This document shows positions 1 to 12,000 of a stretch of 64,000 bases of DNA, piece after piece. The notes beneath the pieces were generated by a model. It made no database searches. It was not told the DNA's origin and saw only the letters and a list, made by a program, of their open reading frames with translations. Origin of the DNA: Scolanthus callimorphus (Eukaryota > Cnidaria > Anthozoa > Actiniaria > Edwardsiidae); the NCBI GenBank assembly GCA_033964015.1, contig CM066913.1:20917854-20981853 (forward strand), in the 5' to 3' direction. A program made the translations under genes and the position numbers. Within the stretch, counting starts at the first letter, position 1. Each line of letters begins with the position of its first letter.

Positions 1-3000
1 TCTATTCGTCCGGGCAGTGGGGCATCGGGAAGCATATCGGGTAAATAACCGTGATTCTCCGTCAAGGTGAACTTGGAACACGTTTTGTTAGCCGAGCACA
101 TTTCAAATGACTACTTACAAGTACAACTATCTTTAACGAGAAAATGGCTTTCCCCGTCAGCAAATCACAAGTAAAGTAAAACCAATATCACGTGTCAGAC
201 TATCACTAGCACGTGACTGGCTTATTTGTAAGCCAAGCCAAGTGCAATCACTAATTGGAAATTGCTATATTTTTGTCAAACACTGTGCTGTGCGATGACG
301 AAGGTCTTAAATGTCAGTGGAACAATCGGCGCTAGTAGAAACTGATTGCATGTTGTCATCCATAAGCTAGAGATGGTGTTGACGGTGGATCTTTTTGACA
401 AGTATTCAGACAATTGAGAGAGTTTTTTGTTTCATGACTGCTTTTTAGGCAGCAGAGCCAGCATGTTTACATTCAAGTCGACATCCGAGGAAGAGCCGAC
501 ACAAGGCGACAACAAAAACTCCGACAAGAATGAGGAGGAAATCGCCGAGATGGTTAAAGAGCAAATATTAGGGGTAATGAACACCATACGCAAGAATCCT
601 TATACTTTAATGGTCTATATAGGTCCATGGAACAATAACAGATTTCGGTATGACTAGTGTTACGGGAAAACTAGGTGGTCTGCGTCGGCGGAGACGTGAA
701 CATGAACAACAACAACAAAAGGTTGAGATTTATGTTAAACGCCGTGGAAAAATGGTGTTTTGCTGACGTTTCGAGCGTTAGCCCTTCGTCGGAGCAAAGA
801 GAGAAAACAGAGGGAGTGGGGCTGTATATAAAGTAACTGTTGAGCCGTTGCAACATTTACTACATTTACAACATTTACGGCTCAACATTTACTTTATATA
901 CAGCCCCACTCCCTCTGTTTTCTCTCTTTGCTCCGACGAAGGGCTAACGCTCAAACGTCAGCAAAACACCATTTTTCCACGGCGTTTAACATAAATCTCA
1001 ACCTTTGGTTGTTGTTGTTCAATAACAGATTTCATACGATTGCTGCACGGAAAGCTCATCGTTTGGAACGTCGCCTTTTGTTTAGTTTCCTAAAACAATA
1101 ACAGACACTCTTTATAATAGCAACTATTAGACTTGTCTGTACGGTTGTGCCTTCCGTCCACACTACGCCGGCTAATTTTCCACCGAAACCGGATCTTTTC
1201 GAAATCGCTGCCGAAAGTGGATAAATTTGAATACGCCGGCTATGCGTTTTAGTGTGGACGGCGAAAACGGAGCTTTTCGACAACGTCATGTCACACGGCT
1301 GCGAGGAATTTATGACCGCGGGCTCTCGTTTTTCTTTTGGCGCATGCGCTAAGCTGGCTTTTTTTGTGCGTTTTCAAATTTAGGCGGCGTAGTGTGGACG
1401 GAAAATTTTGCTCCGTTTTCGAGGCAAATTAGCCGTTTTCAAATTTAGCCGGTGTAGTGTGGACGGTGCCTAACACCCACCCCTAAAAAAGCTTCGTGCC
1501 AAGAGATTTTTCGTATTCTCGTAATCCGGGAGCTTGTGTCATCCCGTGGGAATTTCGTGATTTTAAAAAGCAAACCACTAGGCTAGGTTGTGTCACCATA
1601 GTTGCTTCATTGTCTCGCTTTGCGCTGCCCTGCATTAACATATTGAGCATATAGCGACAACAATCACAACTAACGTTCGATGGTGGCTCTTGTATATGTA
1701 ATGATATTGACGCCCTACGAGCTGGTTAAATTCTCAATGAGGGAAATTTGAGCTCGTAAAAAATACGCAAAAGTAATGTTTTTCAGGGATTTTTGTGCTA
1801 TCGATGTGCTGAATAATAAAACCATTATCCTGCTCAATTCTGCAGAATATCGTCTGATTTAGCCAACTCGGGACTTCGTCCCTCGTCGGCTAAGTATCAG
1901 ATAATATTCTGCGCAACCTCGCAGGATCATTGTTAATTACCGCCAAAGTATTATAACTATTGAAGGTGACATTTTCAAGTGAACTGAGGTTACTTTTGCT
2001 CATTATTACATGATTGACACGGTTTCCATTGTGTTTTTGAGGTCTCCAACTAACGTACATACCTCGCAAGTAACTTAAAGCCGGGAAGGGATTTGAAATT
2101 CTCTAGGGAAGAGAGGGGCTGATGAAATGAATTGAATAGCTGTAAGTGGAACATCCCGGGTATATACAGAGTTAAATACCTCATTAAATAAACATTAGGT
2201 ATTTAACTCAGTTAAATACATGGACATTCTACTTACCGCTACCCAATCTAGTCACCCCCAAACTCTTTTCCTAGTGAATTCAAATCCATACACTTATCCC
2301 GAGAAAAAAAACACCAATAATCTCAGTTTATGCATCTATATGACTATCTGTCTAATTGTTAAATAGAGCGAATTTCATATGACTGTAGTGAGACCAATCG
2401 CAACGTGATTACAGCAATTCTGAATAAAACCTATAGGTGTAATTACAAAGTAATTGCGAATAACTCACGACAGTCATCTGAAATCCGCTCTATTTGCTCC
2501 TGCATGATTATCCTTTATGCGCGAATCCCGTTGAACGCCACAAAACACCATATCCGAGAACGCCTTCACTTGAACCGACTTGAACCATAAAGCGTTTGTC
2601 CAGCCTACTTGCTTGGTTTCCTGGCCCATAGAGTGTGTTCAAGCAGGTAAACCTGAAAATACAGATGAAATCGTTTACATATCTTATCTTAGAGAACAAC
2701 CAACGAGCGCAAAATATCTGAAACTTGCCTTCAGTTACTCCAGCTTGAAGCAGTTCCGATCCATGTTGTTACTCGGCGTTATGCAAATTGACTAGTAGCA
2801 GTCAGTGCGTGGTACAAACGAAAATACCGTTTGAATGAGTCGCGCTTTTACAAAAAGCCACTCGATTGACTGGCCTGGCTGTTTTGTACGAAAACAAAAG
2901 ACATAATTCGTGTTCTGCTAACAAATGAATGCACTCAAGCTGTATATTTTTTGTTTGGACCTTTGTAAATCATGGTTGAATAAAACCTGTCATTCATTTT

Positions 3001-6000
3001 CTCTGGGGAACGTACGTCTATGAAAACAGCTAAATAACTAACAATAGTTCCTATCGGAATGCGCTACCCTTTTCATTTACAAACTATACTCCTTGTCAAA
3101 ACTTTGAAATTCAACGAGAAGAATGCATTTCATTTGTTCCTGTTTTCTGAAAACCTTGCCAATCCTGTAATAAGCCAGTTAATTACCTCGATTCTCGGCA
3201 ATAACCCAAATACATCCCGCGGGCCTACGGCCCTTGGGATGTATTTGGGTTATTGCCTCGAATCTCGGTAATTAACTCTTACTTATATTATCCGTGCGCC
3301 TATCCGAGCAAGAAAATGGTGGCTGGTGCATTGGTGTAAATTTGTTTATTTCTCTACAGTCTGAAAGCATGCAGAAGAATCTGTTTATAATGGAGAGAGC
3401 CATATCACAGAACGTCTATCAGGCGCGACAAGCTCAGTATAGAGGACTAGACATTGTGCCAGGTATGTACGGACGACAAGTCTATCTGAAAGACTTTATT
3501 TAAGAAATAAAAACTTTTTTTCTGTGCCTTCATAGAGTTTTGAAAACCGAGCCGTTGTACCGAGGCGTTTTTTGGGAGAATTCGAGAGCAGATCATGAAG
3601 CACGAGACGAAAACGAAGGCACAGAAAAAATGTTTTATTTCTTTTATAAAATCATATGTATGGCGTCATAGAGTTTTGAAACACAGCTCTCGACCAATCA
3701 GAGCGCGCGAACTATCTCAATTATTTTATAAAGGGCTTTAGTATAAACCAACTAATGGTCTATTACAAATCCTGCATTCTGATTGGCTGAGCTACTAATG
3801 GTCTATTAGTGATAGACCGTTCCTGGCAAAACCACCACCTTTCTTTTCAATATAAATAATGGAATTCATTGCCAAAACTGACCAACTAGTTGGTTTATAC
3901 TAAAACAATTAGACCTTTCTGTCTATTCATCATAGCACATTCGGCCTCGTGGTCTAATTGTTAAATATTCTGTGAAATATACGGTATTTTTTTAACTCGA
4001 GTAGTCCGCGGCTTGGCTTCGAAATAATATAACTCTGCGTTGCGCATTTCCGGCATGTTTCTAGTACCTATTCAAGACCATACGGACTTGAGGCATGCTT
4101 GACTTTGCATCAATACTTTTGTGGCGTAGTATAGTGTGAGCAGAATAAGCCTGTTTTTCCAGGTGGAGCACTTATTTTTGAGTAGGTCACGGATGACGTC
4201 ATAGCTCCAGTCTCGGTCTTTTGCATTGACTCATATGAACCCACATATACATATATCTGACCAAAATGATATCGCAAAATAACGATTTGATTGTATGAAT
4301 TCCCAATTGTAAAAATATTTCATTTCCCTCCTCTATACTATTTATTAGTATCACCAAACCAATGTACTAAAGTATAAGGTATTTATAAATAACGAATGAA
4401 AGAACATAATAGCTCCAGTGACGACGCCTCGGAATGACTTCACAGTCACGACAGAAAGAAACACGTCTGTCTGCACGTCCAATGTCTGCTGTCTGGCTGC
4501 AATGTTGCGCGCTAAATTTGTCCTAGTTTAGCCATGGCTTTGCTTTTAAAGTGTTCGAAAGTCCAATCTGTTTTGTGTGTTTTAAAGAAATTGTTTTGCT
4601 TCGTAAAAGTATTGTCAACGTAGTATAGCCTTGTCAACGCAGCAGAATTATTTTCATTCTCTCGTCGAATCATTTTAGATTATCTTTACGCCATGTTTTG
4701 TATTTGCATCAAATGTTGTTTTCGTTGTCTGGTTTGGGGTTCCCCGAGACACACCCGAGCGTTGTTCGGGTGTGTTTGATTGGCATCGGCCAAAGCGCAG
4801 CTGGCGTCTCCTGATGGGGTTTTACCGAGTTATGAAAATCGCACTAATTATGCTCCGCACCCGTACGCAAGGGTATAGAGCCGATTTCGTATGACTGTGA
4901 AAAGTGCAGGATTTTTTCCGCCCATTTATGGCTCTGCAGGTATGTTTTTTTAGCCTGCCCGATTTTTTCCCCTTCTATTTGAGCTTGCTCTCTCTTTTTT
5001 TTTTTCGCTTTTTGCTTTTTGTCCACCCCTATCACTTTTCTAATGGTCCGTCCCTAATGAGTGTTTGTGTCTGTAGATGTAGACGTGGAACAAGAGGAGG
5101 AGGAGCAAACATCGGCGGCGGTGACGCTCGCCCAGCTCGGTCCCAGTCTGAATAAGTTGTGGGCATACACGTGTAGTCTGACCAAGGGTCGCAATGTCAG
5201 CTGTATCGCCTGGAACAAGAAAAACCCGGTGAGTACAGGGACAAGAAAAGGAAAAAAGAAAGAAAAACACTACCTTGGGCGTTATTCTCACAAAATACAA
5301 GAATATTCTCTGAAATTGAAAGGTTTAAAGGAATGAAAAATTCATGAGATTCCGATGAATGTGATTAAGATTTGAAAGAATTAAGATTGCAAATTTTGTG
5401 TGTTTCAAAAAGACACCGTAGACCGATTTTAAATGAGAGAGAGAACGGAGAAGAGAGAGAGAGAGAGAGTACTCTCTAACGCTTTTGCTTCAGGCTGTCT
5501 AAATCTTTTTCCTTTGTTTCTGCGGACGTTAATGTTATTGTCGCATGTTTTCGAATCCCTTAACTGTGATATAACTCACAGAACTGGACATGTTTTGTTT
5601 TTCACGTGACCTGACAATGTCCGATCAAACTCCAAGTGTGGACATAAACTTGGAAACCTTAATTTCAAAGAAATGACATAACATGACGGAAAGAAATGCC
5701 TGTTTATTGCGCTTTTTTTGTTGCTGATGTTGAATACGTATTTTGTTCTGCTTTTGAAAAATTGTCTGCTAGTTTTTGGAGATAAATAGAGAGAGCACAT
5801 TATTTATCTGATAATATATTATCAGTTGTCACCGCAAACTTAAACAGAGAAAAAACAACTCGATCGACCGGACATTATGACCGACCAAATCACAAATATG
5901 GTCGGACATTTGCCGATTTTGATCGGACGATGACCGAAAGTAGTTTCCAGCTCTGACCTCATAAAAACATTGCTGAGTTTACGTGTTATTGTATTGTACA

Positions 6001-9000
6001 GGATATTCTTGGAATCGGTTATGGGGAGTTTAGTTACACACATCAAAAGGGAGGTCTGGCGTGTTGCTGGTCCATCAAAAACCCGGAGGTAAGGACAACT
6101 ATCGATTTATTATTCAAGTATTTTTTATAGATTGTGCTTTGACATGTTGAAGATGTTAACAAACTGTGACTTTGGAGCTCTACGTGAAGGCGCGCGGTGC
6201 GCATCCCGTGGGGGGGGGGGGGGCTTCTCTGCCACACCCGCGGCCAGGTCAAGAGCCACGTTATGATATCCCTCGTCTTTGCATAGTACGTTCGCCGGTC
6301 CTTCATCAAGGCGGTGTAACACGCGTCGCAGTAAAGTAACGCAGTGAGCACCTGTCGATCTGGATGATTAAGTACTTCCTTCTGAGATGGGAACTGTATG
6401 ACCTCATAACCCATTTTTTTTTTTTCGGTATGTTTTAGTACCCCGAGCGAGTGTTCCACGTCAATAGTGGTGTCACAGCGCTGGATTTCTCTGCAGCACA
6501 CCCGAACCTGCTAGCGGTATGTACTCATCCTCTGATGATTTTGGTATTGAACAACAACAACTTTATTTGTACCCCGCATTCCACAACCCTAAATTATATA
6601 TATTACTTTTTGTTTGTTCGTTTGTTTGAACCGTTGGGTATGCGATTTGTTTGTTTGAACCGATGGGGATGGGGTCCGTGCCTCCATTAGTTAATAAATA
6701 GAGCATCTGTTTTCCAGGTTGGTCTATATGATGGTACAATTGCTATATATAATATAAGAAGTTCAGATGATTCGCCCGCCCTTGATAGCTCGTAAGTAGC
6801 ACAACAGAATAAGCCTAGCGTTTTGACGCAGAGGCAACTCAAAGGACGATGCTAAGCACAACAACCTGTTTGTGTGCTTTGCAGGGAGTCCCAGGGAAAG
6901 CACAGCTCCCCCATCTGGCAGCTTCAGTGGGTCGACCGTGAGCAAGGGGGGAATGGGGACGAACACGACGAGATTCTCGTGTCGATATCCGCTGATGGCC
7001 GGGTTACTAAGTGGTCCATCAGGAAAGGCTTTGAATCAGCAGGTGAAGAATCTATGTTTATACGAGAGCTGTATAAAATGCCGTCTGGGTCGTGTCTTAC
7101 TGGATCGGATGATCGAATAGAGCAGATTTCGTGTGACTGTGAAAAGTGCCGCGACATGTCGCGGTCGCGGCACGGAACCTGTCCTGGTGTAGATAGGGAA
7201 TGAAATCGTGTAGTCACTGTACGTACAGCTCGCGGCGTGACGCAACTTTGTTGCGGCACTTTTCACAGTCATATGAAATCTTCTCTATTCTGATGCGATT
7301 CAAAAACGGGAACAAATCCGCTTCCACTATACTACTAAAACTTTTATGGGAAGATGTCTCCCACAATATGGTTACCTTGAAGGATTCAGGTGTATTTTTG
7401 TGCGGGAGGGTTCCACATTTTTCTTATTTTATACATAAGTATCAGGCAAGAGTTACCTTGTCTTATTAACGTACAGAAACGTTGCCGCCTTCCCAACTAC
7501 GACCTTACGGCCCTTTAGTGTTTTCGAAACGCGGGTATCACTCTAACATCATCAGATGTTTCCAGCCCCGACGTGGGGCATCTTAGATTTGACTCGAGGG
7601 GATATGATTTACTCCAGGAGGGGATCTCGCCGAACTAAGATAAATTCTGCGTTTCCAATGTTTTTGGTATAAAATGAGGCTTTAACAACACCAGCAAGTA
7701 GTGATTGAAGGTGGTATTTCTGTTGTGTTTCATTGCAGACCTGATGAAGTTAAAGAGAATCAATGTGGCCAAGCAAAAAGCCGGTGGCCAGGGCGGTGGG
7801 GAGCGTAAGAGTGACGCTCTAATTTCGCGGTTCGCTGCAGGCTTCTGTTTCGACTTCAGTCCCAATGATCCAACATGTACGTACATTTACACTTAGGCTA
7901 ACAGTTGGGTTGCGGTTGGATTCTCGTGGTCGCTCATTTCTATCAATGTGTATTTGGTGATCACGTGCTCATCGCGTGATATAGTTGGCTTGTGATTGGC
8001 TTGACTCGGAAGCCATTCAGCAGCAACTTGTAATTTATACGACGTCCTTCTCCCTCAATAAACCACTGGACCACACTGTCTACCACCGTTGATTATAGGA
8101 CGTCCTGTTTTAGAATTACATAGAGGATATTTTACGAACGAGCGCAGCGAGTGAGTAAAATATTGCTTTTGACACGAGAAAATAAAATTCATATCTTCAA
8201 GCCACCGTGTAATTTTATTTTTATTATATAGACAAAAACTGAAAACTTCGGGCTATGACGTCACGATATCCTTCACACGTGAGGATATCAAAAATATGTA
8301 AAAAAGTTCCCGGATACACTTCGAATGAATAATACGCGCGACATATTTCCCAGTAAAACACTCGTGTCTATATAATAAATACGTATATACAGAAAATTCC
8401 ATCTACTGGCAGCACCCTTTTTATATAGATTGTGAGTATCTGCTGTCATTTGTTGTTCCATAGCTACCTGGCAGGTACAGAGGAAGGTCATATCCACAAA
8501 TGTTCGTGCTCCTATAACGAGCAATACCTGGAGAGTTTTCATGGACACACGGTAAGCAGAAACCATCACAACTGGCATGTTTGGTAACAAAAACTCTAGA
8601 ATACATCCCCTTCATTTTTTCTATAGCCTATGACATCCGCTACTACCCTCCAAGAGGATTAGTAGCATTAGTAGCGTCTGTGAAATACCGTTACTAATCG
8701 TGTTTAAGTCACGCAATAAAAAACACATTTGCATAATTAGTTAAGCCCGAATTGACTAGCCTGTGTACATCCGCTACTAATCTCCCTCCTCCGTAGCAGG
8801 CTGAGTGTGTGTGTGGAAGCTTTCTCAGCCAATCAAATCCGAGAAAAATTGATAACGTGATCGCGAGCCAATCAGGAACGAGTCCCTGAGTCCTGGAGAA
8901 AGGATTGCGTGAGTTGAACACGATTAGTAACGGGATTTCACAGACACTACTATCTCTGGAGGTTAGTAGCGGATATACACAGGCTATCTTTTCTATTTTG

Positions 9001-12000
9001 TCCTGCTTTCGGTTTGCAGCAAAGGGCTTAGCTGTACATGTTTTTATGTTTTGATCATGTAGATTAGTTCAGCTTTTCATTTCTGCTGTACATTTATTTA
9101 GATTGGCTTCACGCGATACGCTAAATGTGTCTTGCTAGTGTGTCTTGCTAGTGTGTCTTGCTAGTGTGTCTTGCATGTGTAAAAATGGGCAGAGATTAGT
9201 GTGGGTGAGCGTTAGGGTCTAGTTGTCAGTGGGGTTTGTATAGGGAGGGAGGGAAGGAGAACATTTTTTGTGTAAAATGTATAATCTGAAATAAAATAGA
9301 ATAAAATACATCAGGGAAAAAGGTACGCTAACGACGTAAAGGTATCTATGCGACGCGCCTGCTAGTGGTCATCGTACAAAGTGGAGTATTTTCTACCTCG
9401 GAGAGCCTCGGAGAGCCCCGTGCTTTTAGAGTTGAAGGGACTAGCACGTCCTCCTTGTAAATGAGAGATGTCTGGAAGTCCACTTAAACGGGCTGCGGCA
9501 CGGTTGTTTCAACAAAATTTTATAAAATAAGACCACTGATCTACATAAACATCTCAGAATCCTACATTATACTATTATTTAGTGTTATAAAGCCAAAGGA
9601 ACTGAAACTTGCATTATATAGACATTCTTACATAAGATTTTATAGCTTTCGCTATCAAATTTCCAAGTTTGAAACTGTTCAGCCTGAACAGAAATCAAAA
9701 ATGTCATTTCGTAATCCAATTCCATCCGCTCGATAACACACGAAAGTACTCCAAATTTGTGTTCATCTAGCAAGTGAAAGGCTATTTAACAATCCTAGAT
9801 TATTATTTTGCTCATTTCGTTTGAATATGACTACATTTAAGCAGCCTAAATTCTTTTCTTTTTCGATGTCTAGGGTCCGGTCTACAAAGTACAGTGGAGC
9901 CCTCTCTACCCCGAGGCGTTCCTGACATGCAGTGCTGATTGGAGTGTTCGCCTGTGGCATCAAGAGAAACCCTTCCCCGTCATGACCTTCCTCTCCTCTA
10001 CTGTAAGTACGCAACGCAGACACAGTTTACAGCTATTCACTGTTTACAGAAACATATAAGTGAGTTGAAACGTGTAACAGCGCGACAACCTGCGAACAAC
10101 TCGCGATCAATAAACACCATATTTGGAAAGCAACAGATTTATCGCTTAGCCAATCAGCAACGGGAGATGTTATTCGTCATGTTTTCTAAAAATAACGCGC
10201 GCGAACTCCCCACAACAGAAGCACAAATGAGTTGAGAAATGTTTCTTTTCCATGCTCAAAATCCATCAAAAATAAGGCTTAAAAATCCATCAAAAATAAG
10301 GCTTAAAAGCACCATGAAGAAGAACAAATGAAAATCTAAAGACAACAATTTATAAAGAAATAAAATCGATAAGTTAATTTATAAACTAAACGTTTTTTTA
10401 AATTCACTACTGAAAGAAAAAAAAACAACCACATTTTTTGTCGAGCCTTACTTGTTTGTTTTAGCTTGATTGGATCCTTCGTTCTTTCTTTGACATCTCA
10501 TTTTCCAGTACAAATTCAACGACAACATATCTTGAAGTTTATAACTAAGAGCACTGGAGAGCTACTCTAATGTCCCTTCTTCTGTGTTTGCTGTTTCAAG
10601 AACGGATCCCTTGCAAATAGCCGCGCTGTTTTTCTCCTTCGTTCCTGCGTGTAAATTAGTTCCTTTTCGATCAACAGAATCCAGCCGACGTTGAAATTCA
10701 TTTCTCCCGTTCTGGTTCCTAGCCATAAAAACTCTGCTTGGCCAACTTCTTTTTCTTGAAGTCCCGAAACTCAGAGTGGTGTGAGTTTACTTTGCAAAAT
10801 ATGCTCAATTCCTGAGTTATTTTGTCCTTCTGAGAAATTTATGCATGGTTGAGCTTGGAAGTTCTTCTTACAAAGTTAATTGGTTTTCCAGCAGGAAATC
10901 TCGTAGAAAAGCAGGTAAGCCTTCCAAAAATCTGCAAGCATCGATGAATCAGAATGTAGCTTTGCAAAACGAGCACCGCCGAAGCCTGCCGTTGTGCAGT
11001 GAAAAGTCACATCTGAATTTTGATTGGCTGCATGCAAGGACATTGTTTTCCAAATATGGTGTTTATTGATCGCGAGTTGTTCGCAGGTTGTCACATCAGA
11101 TTCATTCGTCTGTTACACGTTTCAACTCACTTATATGTTTCTGCTGCTTATCAACATTCCCATTTTAATGCTAATGTGCCAACCGTAGATTGGATAGCGC
11201 CTTTTGAGGGAAGGATAGGCAAACGGTTTCGACAAAAAAGGACGTAGCTAGCCACACAATCCCACATCTGGATCCGCGAGGGGTCGCTCTCTTTGCATTA
11301 AACTTGCCTTGCTAGCGTTCGTCATGCCCTGATTGTCTTGAAGCAGAGTTACATCCCTCTAAAGCAGCCATGGATATCTGGTCTGTTATGGTGTACGAAA
11401 ATCTAAAAAAAACTACGAGCTTGCAAATAAGCGAGAATGCAACAGCTTTAGAGTTCAAGGTAGTTACATGAAGCGACTAAAACCAGATAGTCATTGGGTT
11501 TCGTCGTTGGTCTGATGAAGATTATTCGTTGTTGTTTTTACCAGAAATCCGTGAACGACATTAGCTGGTCACCTGCATGTGCGACGCTATTTGCCTGTGT
11601 TAACGATCGCGCTATCGAGATTTGGGACTTGCGACTAAACACGTGAGTATATGATAACCAAATAACCATCTTTAGTATAAACCAACTAACGGTCTATTAC
11701 AAATCCTGCATTCTGATTGGCTGAGCTACTAATGGTCTATTAGTGATAGACCGTGCCTGGCAAAACCACCACCTTTCTTTGCAAGAAAACTTGATTTTTT
11801 CAACATAAAATAATGGCATTCATTGCCAAAACCGACCAACTAGTTGGTTTATACTAAAACAATTAGACCTCTCGTCCTCATGTGCTATGATATCAATAGA
11901 CCATTCGGCCTTAGGCCTCATGGTCTATTCATCATAGCACATTCGGCCTTGAGGTCTAATTGTTAAATATGGGCACCAAATTGTTTTTCTGCACTGGTGA

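Noticed and set aside
6043..6501. Minus-strand open frame of 152 codons
   Set aside because: It lies antisense to two confirmed DNAI4 exons and the intron between them, with a poly-G tract; no protein similarity is apparent.
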